Below, in pieces: positions 36,701 through 46,505 of a DNA stretch of 64,000 nt (position 1 is the first letter of the stretch; every line of letters starts with the position of its first letter). Below the pieces are notes generated by a model, which made no database searches, had not been told where the DNA came from, and saw only the letters and a program-made list of their open reading frames with translations. Position numbers and translations under genes: made by a program. Source of the stretch: Nereocystis luetkeana (taxonomy: Eukaryota > Sar > Phaeophyceae > Laminariales > Laminariaceae); NCBI GenBank assembly GCA_031213475.1, contig JARUPZ010000012.1:11304727-11368726 (forward strand), written 5' to 3'.

Positions 36701-39700
36701 AAGTTACCCACTACTTGTAAACAACGCCAAATCCCGTGGACGGGTGAGAAAAAAGCGAGTGGAAACCCCAGGCACAGCAGTAGTAGCAGAGGATCGGGAA
36801 CCTCTCTGTGAAAAAAACGCAGCGGGCACTCCAGAGCAACTCCTGTGATACCGCTGTTGTAGCGGCCGTGGGAAGCGTGCTTTCCCTATAAGGGTAGCGC
36901 TTCACGTCGGAAGCTCTATACCCTAACCTAACGATCGACTTTGAAATAACTATTTTTTGCAAGCCAAGCCCGATGCACAATAAAAATGGGCTTGCAAAGA
37001 GTATTTTGCAGCAATTATCGGATGTAAATATGTTGGGGTATACAGCTTGTCAGGTGAGTAGCCCCGTGAGTGGGCCTGAAAATAAAACCCCTACGTACCT
37101 GCAACTCCTGCTTACAACCCCTGCTTACACCCCCCGATTGCAACCCTTACTTGCAACCCCTTCTTGCAATCTCTAATCGAAACCCCTGAGTGAAACCCCT
37201 AATTGAAACCCCTAATTGAAACCCCCAATACAGGGGGCCATATTAAATAGGACCTACGGTACACACAAACACCTACTTCGAAGGATATACTTACCTACTT
37301 TTACCTACAATATTTGGTCCTATTTACTATGGTCCCCCGTAATAGTTACAACCCCTGCTTGAAACTCTGCTTGCAACTCCCAATTGCAACCCCTGCATGC
37401 AATCTTTGATAACAACCCCTAGTTGCAACCCCAAATTGCAACCTCTAGTTGCAATCCCTAATTGCATCTCCTACCGTACCACGGCTCTTTGCCTACTTGC
37501 AACCCCTACCGCCGCGAACCAAGGCTACGGTAAGGGCTCGCGCTTAGATACTTATAGACTATTTTTTCAGCGACGCTGAGCCACCGTGTTTATCTGCAGT
37601 TTTCCAAGCTTTGGTTGCCTTTCTGTTTCACTATATGTAGGGTATAAAAATAGCAATGTTTTGGTGCGCTGCCTGCGTCAACAATTACGTACCTGGTATG
37701 TTAAAAACAGAGTTCCGGTGCTTTGAGTGACGTACACAGCGGCTCGCGCGAATGACCCTCTAGACACTCTGCATTGGAACAGGGGGTTGTGCCCCCCCCC
37801 CCCACCATAGCCTTGGTTTGCGTGAGCTCAGATCGCGATATGTATCATGATACCAGGTATAGATCATCTACAGATAGATCATCTAGATCCTAACCTGCCG
37901 ATACGGTATCTTGCGCAGGGTCTATGTAGCGCAGATCCCAGCCAGAAAGCATGTGCGAGTTCATAAAGTCGGGATCTGATTTGTGTCATAAATCTCATCT
38001 ACCTGATCTATCTGATCTATTTGATCTATATGATCTGTCTCGATGTGTGAAAGGGTGTGTAGACTCCCTTATTTTTGCGAAAACTTCAAAAATGTTTTGA
38101 GTATATACCGCCCCATTGCAAGCTCCCAAACATTGCTGTCGGTTCGAATCGTACTATCAGTAACTACCAGAAATTCAGCAGTCTGTGACAACGTAAACTT
38201 GCATCTCTCTAGGACGAAGAGTCAGGACGGACCATTGAGTGCACTTATTTAGTTGGGTAGAAAGAGCGCTTTAGTAGCTGAAGACGGCAACAACACCAAA
38301 ATTGAACCGTCACCAATCACCCCACTCGTGTAAGGTAGCATTGTCTTTTAGATGGCGACTAAGCCTAGGCCTCAAAGGGCAGCCCAGGCGTCTAGCGGAC
38401 CGTACAACAATAGCATAAGATAGTCATGCCCCTATAATACCAGTGCACTTCGTGAGAGTTCGTTTTGGGGAGTTCAACCGGACCGAGCAAAGCAGAGGGG
38501 GGGGGGGGGTACTCAATATCATGCATGGCCGTAGTCGTATGACCATAGACCCTCGCATCCCTACAATGCCGGGACGGAGCATGTCGGTTTTTCACCGACC
38601 AGGCAGACATTGCTTGCACCAAGCGCGAAGCGCCGTGAGGTGTCTGGCGAGTCGCATGAAGGGTGAGCTGCATCCTACTAAGAACCGCTTTTGAGGCGGA
38701 CTTGCATATGGACGACAGCTTCAATGAGTTGATTTAATTTCCGGTGTAAGCATTTCCAGAGACAGCAATGGGAGTACTATGTAACTGCCTCTTGGGTGCC
38801 TTACCTTGAACACTACGTGATACGATCATTCCCAATTGTGCGGAGTAAAGGTTCTTTACCTCGCACAAATGATCTAACTCGACAACCAGCTGTGGGCGAC
38901 CGCCAAAAACAAAACAAAACAAAACACGGTAACCTGTTTGTCTAGCTCACGTAGTGAGCGGCATGTTTTACAGTGTCGTTGCCAACCGACGCCAACCCAA
39001 CCTATAAAAAATGGGGGGGGGGGGGGGTGTACTCGATATCATGCATGGCCGTAGTCGTATGACCATAGACCCTCGCATCCCTATAATGCCGGGACGGAGC
39101 ACGTCGGGTTTTCCCCGACCAGGCAGACATTGCTTGCACCAAACGCGATGCGCCATGAGGTGTCCGGCGAGTCGCATGAAGAGTGAGCTGCATCCCACTA
39201 TCAATCGCTTGTGAGGCGGACTTGCATACGGATGACAGCTTCGATGGGCTGATAGATTTTGCAGTGTGACCACTTCCAAAGACAGCAATGGGAGTACTAT
39301 GTAACTGCCTCGTGGGTACCCCGCGTGATACGATCATTCCTCATGTGCGCAGTAAAGGATCTCCACCCCGCACAACGATCAAGCTCGACCACCATCTGTA
39401 ACCGACCGCTAAAAAAAAAGCAAAAAAGAACGGAACCTTGATTGTCTAGCTCAACTATTACGGGGGGCCATAGTTAATTGGACCAAATATTGTTACTACA
39501 AATGATTAAATATATAGGTTTTCATGTATACCACAGGTCCTATTAACTATGGTCCCCCGTAATAGTGAGCGGCATATTTTACAGTCTCGTTGCCAACCGA
39601 CGCCAACACAACCTGCGTATTATACTGTATAGAGGCGGAGGGGGAGGACGATTCCAGTCAGAAAACGACTATCCCTCGTGCTGCCTCCAAAAGCTGTAAA

Positions 39701-42700
39701 CCTTGTCCCATTCTTTATTCAAGTAGTTGTCCCTCCTTCACAGCAGCTCCGAAGGGTTTCTGTACTACAAGATGTACCACTATTTGGTATTTCGGGGGAC
39801 CGTAGTTAACAGGACCAAATATTGTTTGTAAAAATGGTTAAATATATAGGTTTTTATGTATACCGTAGGTCCTATTAAATTTGGTCCCCCGTAATAGTAG
39901 GAATGGGTAAGGGGTGAAAATAATGAAAAAATGTCTTACATTTGTCTTTGTTTTTCAGTTCATTTACTATATTTGCCCTTCTTTTTCTGCTATTTTCTTT
40001 GCCTCTTATTATTACGGGGAACCATGGTAAATAGGACCTACGGTACACACAACCACCTATATATTTACCTATTTTCGCTAATAATATTTGGTTCTATTAC
40101 TATGCCCCCACGTAAAAGTAGTCACGCAGCAGGCTTTCCTCCCCCCCCCCCCTTACGGTCATTTTTTCCCTTGTCAACTCGCTGTCGACTTGCAATCGGG
40201 ATCAATGAATTGAAGCTTTTATTTTAGAAGACAGCTCGAAAAAAAAAGCCAGATTTTACAGAGCCTCAAGGAATGTTTCGACCTCACAGCCGACGGGTCT
40301 TGCTATTAATTCTTGTAAAACAAGATACCTGTAAAAACCACACTCGACCCCGGTCGTCCTTCGTAAAGTCGACCACGAGGACCTCCAATCTCCGGTCCAG
40401 AACCGTCTCTAGGTGGCGCATCACCCTACCCGCGGCGGAAGCGGTCTCGGCGCAAGCACCCGGCCCCAGCCTCGTGATGCTGCACGCCCGGTCCTTTGTG
40501 GGCGTTGTCGCGAAGCGTCCGAGGAGCGCCGGCCCGGCCATGAGCAGGGAGTCCGGGCCGTTGATCTCCTCCCCGTACGGCTGACGGTTGCTGATGGTCC
40601 ACGCTGTGGGCGGCATGCCTCGTTGAACCGTCTAAATCGTTCGCCAGCGGCGGTGGGGGGTGGTATGAAGGAGGCGTGGGGGGGGAGGATGTACTCATGT
40701 CATGCATGGCCGTAGTCGTATGATCATCGACCCCCGCCTCCCTACAATGCCGGGACGGAGCGTATCGGGTTTTCACCGACCAGGCAGGCATTGCTTGCAC
40801 CAAGCGCGAAGCGCCGTGAGGTGTCTGGCGAGTCGCATGAAGGGTGAGCTGCATCCTACTAAGAACCTCTTGTGAGGCGGACTTGCATATGGATGACAGC
40901 TTCAATGAGATAATTTAATTCCCGGTATGACCACTTGCAGAGAAAGCAATAGGAGTACTATGTAACTGCCTCTTGGGTGCCTTACCATGAACACCCCGTG
41001 ATGCGATCATTCCCCTTGTGCGGAGGAAAGGTTTTCCACCCCGCACAAATGATCTATAACTCGATCGCCAGCTGTGATCGACAGCCAAAATACAAAAAAC
41101 GGTACCCTGGTTGTCTAGCTCAGGTAGAGAGCGGCATGTTTATAGTTTCGTTGCCAACCGACGCCAACCAACCTATATATAGGGGGTAGGGTGAGGAGGT
41201 AAGGGGGGATGAACGCAGGCAGGCATCAGTAGAGAACGAGCGAGTGTTATTTGTCTCCGAACATATGGGAATTATGTTGAAGCCCAAAATCGTCTTCTAG
41301 GATGCAACGGTACCCGCCCGACGGAATATTCATACATCGTTGTTTGACGCGAGAAAGACGTTACATGCAACGTTGGTTGACACGAGCAAACCGTTTATTT
41401 TTTCATCTTGTTTAGCACGAAAAAACCGTTACATCTAACGTCGGTTGACGCGAGAAACTCCTTACATGCAACGATGGTTGACCCGAGAAAACCGTTACAT
41501 GCAACGTTGGTTGGTCGATCACCTGCCGAACGATGAAGGCGTGCGGCCCCTTGCTCTTCACGAACTTTTGAATCAAAAACGTATCCCCCCCGCCCGCGCC
41601 CGTCGCCGTGCCGCCGCCTGCTCCCCCATCTATTGCCGCTGCTCCAGTGATCACCCGCAGGTCCTTCGTTTTATTTCCGTCACAAGAGAGGAGCGAGATG
41701 GGAAGGCTGTGCAGACCTTGGTCCATCTTTAACGATATGGTTGAAATGTACTTGGCTTTAACCCCTATCCCCGATCGCTTGGGAAAATTCTCGGGAAAAT
41801 TCTCGGAATGTTGACGTTTTGGGGAGTTAATGTGGACTTTCAAACCATTCCGTCCGACCGCGTAGGAAAAACCTCGAAGTGATGATGTGATGAGAAGCTG
41901 GTGCGGACTATCAACCATTTCGTTTGATCGCGTGGAAATTTCTCGCGACGATTATGTGACAAGGATTTAGCGTGAACCATGATTCGTTTCGTGTGATCGC
42001 CTGAGAATATTCTCGGAATGGAGATGTGATGAAGAATTAGCGTGGACTATCATATCAACCATTGTTGTCGGAACTTGAGCCAATACTGTAAATAAACGCT
42101 ACCGGTACCAGGCATGCGCAGTGGGTAAAATCAAAGGCGTCGGCCGCAGTGGGCTCGCGAAGGGCTACCTAGCTTCCTTGGGGCATCTGCGAATGTACTT
42201 TACTCTGAGAGATTTAGCGCTGCTTCTGAAAAGTGACTTGCAAGCGACTTGCAAGCGACTTGCAATTAGACTCGTGCAGCGATAGGGTGGCAACTACAGT
42301 ACCGCAGTGCATTTTCCGGGACTCCTTACTTGAGGAGCTCTATGCACATGACATATCATCCAATAACTGACTTTTGAGAGTGGAAAACAAGCTAACCTCC
42401 ACACGCACGCAATATCATGGGCTATACATCACAGGTAATAGTGTACTGCCTCACGCTCACACTGGACAATGTTCGTCACCTGGCAGAAGCTCGGCCTCCA
42501 CGCCTGCCCCCCTCCCCCCCCCAAAAAAAAACGAAAGTCAATTTAGCTTGCTCTGCGTGCATCTGGGGACGACCTTGTAATATTTTGTATACCGGTAGTA
42601 CAACTTATTACGGGGGACCATAGTAAATAGGACCAAATATTGTTAGCAAAAACAGGGCAATATATAGGTTTTTGTGAGTACCGCAGGTTCTATTTACTAT

Positions 42701-44986
42701 GGTCCCCCGTAATAGTAGTCTAGAATCGAAAAAAGAAAAACGTTCCTTATTTGATCAACGTAAAATCGCATTTGCCAAGGGGGGAAATAGTTGATTAGCA
42801 TCTTGTGCGTGGAGTGTCGCACCAACACCTCTTTCTTGTTCGAAGGCCACACCCAAGACCTTCCTATTGGAACCTTGCTGCTGCTGTAGTATATGCCTCG
42901 CTTTCCTTCGCGAGGTACCAGCACCGGTATTCCACAGCCGTGGTAGGGAAACGGTTGCAATTATGAGCCCCAAACATTCATCATCGACCGGGCTTTTCAA
43001 CTGAGAAGAAGCTACCCTTCTCCCCTGATATCTTTGGATCTGACGGGTACCTTTCTCAATGTTTTGTCTATGAGAATACACCTAACAGCCCAGTGGATTG
43101 TACCAGCATGTCATTTTCTCTCGTGGTTGATTTGTAGGGTGGCGCATGTATATCTAGCTCTCCTCAGGTGACAAGCCTCAGAGAATACAGGCTGCTACTT
43201 CGATCGTAGCACGTACCTCGATCACCCTAAGAAAACATTCATCCGCATGACAGCGTAATACTGTTTATTGGTACTCTGCTAACTTACATGGCCGGCGCCT
43301 AAAATATACCCGGTTCGTACGTGGTATAGTGTAGCCAGAGATCCGCTCCATTGTACCAAAACTCTCCAGAAACAATTCATACAGGTACAGTCGCAGCAGA
43401 ATACGATCGCTACAAAAAAAAACATCTCCAGCGTCAGTAAGAGTTCGTAACGGGTGTGAGGCACCCCTATCTTCCCCCGCGCTAATCGCGCATATCGCGG
43501 CAACGATATTTCTCTCTCTCTACTATTCTCTCTTTTCCTATCTAGTTCTCGCTCTCGCTCTTTCTCTGTATCTATGATCTCCTTCCCTCTCTCTCTAGTT
43601 ATATATTATGCCCTTCCCTCTGTCTGTACTATCTCTCCCTTTCTCTCTCTATCCGTTTCTCTCTTCCTCTCTATGTACTCTCTCTCTTCATCTACCTACT
43701 CTCTCTTTCTATCCCTCCTTGGAGGAGGAGGAGGAGGAGAAGGAAGAGGAGGAAACCTCACCCGCGTGTTGACAAGGGACAGGTTGTTCCCCGTCGAATA
43801 CATCGCCGCGCGATCTTGTCCTTCGCGCACGCCTGTGAACGGGAGAAAGCAGCTCTGCTTTCTGACGGACGCCAAGTCGTCGTCGAAGCGGATGTCTCCG
43901 AACTGTTCCACCACTTGCCCAGGCTCGTAGCGCGCCATGCACGCGACAAAGCCGTCCTGATTGGAACAGGCCAAACGACGAGGCAATGTGGGTAAGACAC
44001 GTACTACTTTGGACAGAGATGTAAGTACGGTTTCACGCGCGGTACGGAGGTACGATAGGGTTTCACCTACCAGTATTTGTTTCCGAAGCTCGTTACTTAA
44101 CCTCAACCAAAAAACGACTTTGAGAAAAAAAAAATCAAGCTAAACGCGATGAACAATCCCATGGCTTCGGTATACAGCGAATCATGTGTCAAACATTGTT
44201 GGGGTTTCCAACGATAAGGCACACCCTATTGGGTAGCTCCTCGGTGCCCTTACGGATCCCCCCGTCAGTCACAAATATTGCCTCATAAGGCAAAAAAGTG
44301 TCCCCCCTAATTGAATCCCCTGTAGTAGCACGCGTTGTTTCATCTTTGTATTCATGCCTATATAAGTGGTCCTTATATTTCCACCCAAAAGGACAGCGGT
44401 AGCGAAGGAACGCCTCCTCCTCAGCCATGGATAATGTTTTGGCGTCGTGGGCGAACACATTTCTAATATTAGTACGTAGTAAGCACTACCTACTAATACT
44501 AGAGATGTAAATGAAGCAAGGCGGCACCATGCTTGCAGTTTGCAGCAGGCCGTGTGCGTTCGAAGAAAACAAAGAAAACGAAATGCCACCGCACTTCAAA
44601 CACCCCCCCAAAACCGCAGCATCCCGGCGATCGCAACCACCTCGAGACGGCGCTCGAGTACGGCTCTCGCAGTCAGTGACATAGACCGCCGACAGACGGT
44701 GCACAGGAAAACAGACAGACTAATTTGATAATGGAAGCCTGTATGCATCCCTCTATTAAGAATATTGGTTCGCCTGCACGAAAAAAACGGCCTCGGTCCC
44801 TTCGCCCCCTCGGCCTTGCCTCATTTTGATAACACATCAGATCACGTGTCATACTTCCGGGGGGAAAAAATGGAAAAAGACCAGCGTGCTCCCTCCTATC
44901 ACAGCACCTTGTCGGTGTAGTACCATTGAGGATCATCCTCGACGTTGAACACCAGCGTGTCCGGGATGAGCAGCTTTAAGCGAGGT
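33148..44986 (-). CDS. Gene A: unrecognised multi-exon protein with WFLQ-VKAF and CxxC motifs
   Basis: Minus-strand exons 44986-44908, 43956-43762, 41663-41523, 40631-40329, 36492-35812 and 33792-33148. All internal junctions are phase 0 with good GT..AG sites. Conserved-looking blocks in order: LVFNVEDDPQWYYTDK; VACMARYEPGQVVEQFGDI; LIQKFVKSKGPHAFIVRQ; an ISNRQPYG block; VLVVDFTKDDRGRVWFLQ joined by splicing to VKAFRFF; KLACGMCGSMRNPEDVSFRM; and SVRACEACFALHQTEASLVR. The two Cys pairs could bind one metal ion. I associate the WFLQVKAF block and paired CxxC with uncharacterised stramenopile proteins from general memory, which is not proof. The start lies upstream of 45 kb and the 3' end is not found. 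Gene B follows on the same strand. Confidence 0.72.
34340..34775 (+). repeat. ACTCGGGTAGGTACCCGGGTA minisatellite
   Basis: Units of about 30 bp (CATACTCGGGTAGGTACCCG GGTATAAGAT) inside a larger period of about 140 bp marked by ACCAAACCTGGTTGATTTGG. Each unit holds the palindrome GGTACC within CCCGGG-like arms. Lies in a gene A intron. Confidence 0.85.
34868..34998 (+). repeat. 65-bp direct duplication
   Basis: CATGACCCAGCAGCAGTCCA GACCGGGCCCGCTTGTTCGT GTAGCCGTCGTCGCTGAT is repeated once with four differences. Confidence 0.93.
35812..36492 (-). CDS. Gene A exon (first Cys pair)
   Basis: 227 codons. The acceptor TCAATCAAAG|GTC, after a long C/T tract, makes VKAFRFFGCAP follow WFLQ of the preceding exon. 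Middle: TQARQDAICRLQGELPSND, then Gly-rich low complexity. End: LRKKLACGMCGSMRNPEDVS FRMTERMVRETLFH. Donor TTTCAC|GTGAGT. Confidence 0.78.
37080..37480 (+). repeat. (GCAACCCCTAATT)n minisatellite interrupted by a MITE
   Basis: Short units of 12-13 bp (TTGCAACCCCTA, TTGAAACCCC) on both sides of the MITE at 37229-37342. The MITE therefore inserted into an existing array. Confidence 0.88.
37229..37342. mobile_element. TA-MITE copy 12
   Basis: 114 bp, left TACAGGGGGCCATATTAAAT, right perfect. Nested in the CAACCCC array. Confidence 0.85.
38491..39008 (-). mobile_element. Poly(C)-flanked element, full length
   Basis: The cleanest copy: G-run, GTACTCAATATCATGCATGG to CCAACCCAACCTATAAAAAA TG. About 510 bp, no open frame, not flanked by inverted repeats. 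Confidence 0.88.
39009..39614 (-). mobile_element. Poly(C)-flanked element, full length, with nested MITE
   Basis: Directly abuts the previous copy through a shared G-run (39013-39026). The MITE at 39458-39562 splits its ...TCTAGCTCA...GTGAGCGGCAT segment. Confidence 0.88.
39458..39562. mobile_element. TA-MITE copy 13, with empty-site proof of TA duplication
   Basis: Sibling elements have CTCACGTAGTGAGCGG. Here it reads CTCAACTA, then TTACGGGGGG...CCCCCGTAA, then TAGTGAGCGG. This fixes the element ends as TTAC...GTAA and the target duplication as TA. Confidence 0.95.
39790..39894. mobile_element. TA-MITE copy 14
   Basis: 105 bp of the TTAACAGG variant, like copy 4. Left end TTTCGGGGGACC. 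Confidence 0.87.
40012..40115. mobile_element. TA-MITE copy 15
   Basis: 104 bp, reversed orientation, with a decayed right end CCCCCACGTAA. Confidence 0.85.
40329..40631 (-). CDS. Gene A exon (WFLQ)
   Basis: 101 codons, acceptor CGATTTAG|ACG, donor TTACAG|GTATCT. TVQRGMPPTAWTISNRQPYG, MAGPALLGRFATTPTKDRAC, then VLVVDFTKDDRGRVWFLQ. Opposite-strand frames are open but have no splice support. Confidence 0.8.
40678..41180 (-). mobile_element. Poly(C)-flanked element, full length, next to splice acceptor
   Basis: G-run at 40677-40685, GTACTCATGTCATGCATGGC to ACCGACGCCAACCAACCTATATATAGG. On the minus strand its poly(C) end lies 46 bp before the 40631 exon. Confidence 0.87.
41330..41522 (+). repeat. 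~33-bp tandem repeat in gene A donor region
   Basis: Four or five units of TTACATGCAACGTTGGTTGA plus CGCGAGAAAACCG. The last unit ends exactly where the gene A exon begins (41523). Confidence 0.8.
41523..41663 (-). CDS. Gene A exon
   Basis: 47 codons, acceptor AAACGAAG|GAC after CTTCCCATCTCGCTCCTCTC, donor CGGCAG|GTGATC. DLRVITGAAAIDGGAGGGTA then DTFLIQKFVKSKGPHAFIVR Q. Confidence 0.75.
41920..42600. other. Spacer in gene A intron
   Basis: Degenerate ~70-80-bp tandem copies of TTCTCGGAA...GATGTGATGA...TAGCGTGGACTATCA (41800-42065) and a triple GCGAC TTGCAA at 42235-42265. No exon seen. Confidence 0.5.
42608..42712. mobile_element. TA-MITE copy 16
   Basis: 105 bp, near consensus, TA on both sides. 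Confidence 0.9.
43502..43725 (+). repeat. (TC)n-rich microsatellite
   Basis: Irregular TCTCTC/TCTATC/CCCTCTCTC over about 220 bp, ending in a GGAGGAGGA run that flips strand composition at 43720. Confidence 0.93.
43762..43956 (-). CDS. Gene A exon
   Basis: 65 codons, acceptor CCAATCAG|GAC, donor CGCGG|GTGAGG. DGFVACMARYEPGQVVEQFG, DIRFDDDLASVRKQSCFLPF, TGVREGQDRAAMYSTGNNLS LVNTR. The strongest protein-like exon of gene A. Confidence 0.82.
44000..44900. other. Spacer, gene A intron
   Basis: No repeat family or supported exon. Minus-strand frames near 44190-44590 lack good splice sites. Confidence 0.4.
44908..44986 (-). CDS. Gene A exon (or a terminal exon)
   Basis: Acceptor CGGCACAG|A, then PRLKLLIPDTLVFNVEDDPQ WYYTDK. 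A donor AAG|GTGCTG keeps phase 0 into the next exon. If not spliced, VL and a TGA follow at once, so this could instead end a separate gene. It starts mid-codon, so upstream sequence is missing. Confidence 0.62.
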
Positions 44987-45739
44987 CTGTGCCGATGGGT
45001 CAGCCGATGGGTCGCGTTGGAGTTGCTCCGGCGAGGAGGCCGTCTCGCCCTGGGTGTCGCGAAGAACTTTTACCGATATACCGATGTGCCGATATATCGG
45101 GGGGGGGGGGACGAGAAAAAATTGACGGAATGCGGGGAACGAGGGCAATGTCACCTACGTGCCCATCGCCCGCCGAAGGCATGTATACCAAGCAAACATC
45201 TAAGCGCTCGTTGTCTTCGAAGAGATGCTTACGCAGCAAATATCTGCGTGCTCATCGTCCGCCGATAATATGTATACGAAACAGGCATCCACGTGTCCAT
45301 TGCCCGCCGAAGGCACGTACACGAAGCAAACATACCCTATCTGCCCGGAAACAACAACCTTGATGTCTGCGTCGGAGAGGTCGATTTTAATCTATGATAC
45401 CTGGTACATACCGTGCAATGCTTCACGTCGGTCTTATCAGATCCCCATCTCGCGATCTACTATCAACACGTTTCAGGGCAGGTGGATTCCTGATTTTAAT
45501 GATCGGAACGATTTGAACGATCTGCATAACGTTTGCCGGGTGGAGTCTGTATGGTATGCATGCCGCGGCTCTCCCTCGCGCACGCATGTCTGTCACGTGG
45601 GGTCTGAATGATACGGCTCTTGCAAATAGGATAGATATATCTACAGCAATAAGATCAGGACGATGGAGATAGTGATCCGCCCGGCGGGTGACAAAGTCTC
45701 TCCGATTTGGTGAGAGCATAAACGGGTGGGCACCTACCC

Positions 45740-45905
45740 TAAAAGGTCGGCCCGTGCACGCTAGCGTAAAGGGTCGGCCCGTGAACGCTAGCGTAAAAGC
45801 TTGACCCGTGCACGCTAGCGTAAAAGGTCGGTCCGTGCACGGTCGGTCCGTGCACGCTAGCGTAAAGGGTCGGCCCGTGCAAGCTAGCGTAAAAAGGTTG
45901 ACCCG
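45740..45905 (+). repeat. 26-bp minisatellite
   Basis: About six units of GGTCGGCCCGTGCACGCTAG CGTAAA, one truncated (two GGTCGGTCCGTGCAC in a row). Confidence 0.92.
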
Positions 45906-46505
45906 TGCATCGGGTGCGGTGCGTCATGTGATCCCTGAGCACGCCATGAGGCGAAGAAGAGGGTAGATAATCTGGTATCGACTCGTAGCATGTGTGGGAG
46001 AGGCCCTTTCATCTCCTCACCCCGGGACCGTATAAAGACATGCAAACAACCATTCATACAAGCCATTCGGGGAAACATAAATCCCGCCGCGAACCTCCAT
46101 ACAGATGGATTGCGGTTACACAAATCACGCATAGCAGACCAATCAGACTCCGGCACGAGCAAAACCAACACACCCCACCTGGTAAAGAGTCTCTCCTGCC
46201 CTGAAGGATGGGTGGTAAGCAAAGCCGCTCCCCTGCCCCGTGAAGGAGCACTTCGCGACAGTCTCACGGTAGCGCTCTGCTTCCCGCGCCCCTATCCCGC
46301 TCTTGTCCTTGAGTTGTTTTTTCGTTCTGCCGGAGGCGTTATATGGATGACGAGAACACGACATATCCATGAGGAGGAAGCGACTATCGACAGAAAAACG
46401 GTCGCGCCGGTATCTGTAGTGCTTGCAATGTTGGTGAAAATGTGTTCCGCGTCGGTGGCAGCTGCAATGGAAAAAATTATTGGTATGTTACCAGTACATA
46501 TATAA
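45884..46505. other. Overlapping long ORFs on both strands, unresolved
   Basis: Plus: ATG at 45990, 171 codons, ending IDRKTVAPVSVVLAMLVKMC...EKIIG beside a donor-like TTG|GTATGT. Minus: 46267 to 45884, including SVWRFAAGFMFPRMACMNGC. The minus frame would suit a gene A upstream exon, but no donor gives the required phase. At most one is real. Confidence 0.3.

Noticed and set aside
42697-43081. Minus-strand frames IGRSWVWPSNKKEVLVRHST and HILQQQQGSNRKVLGVAF as gene A exons
   Set aside because: Two frames compete, no good acceptor or donor is in phase, and gene A joins 43762 to 41663 without them.
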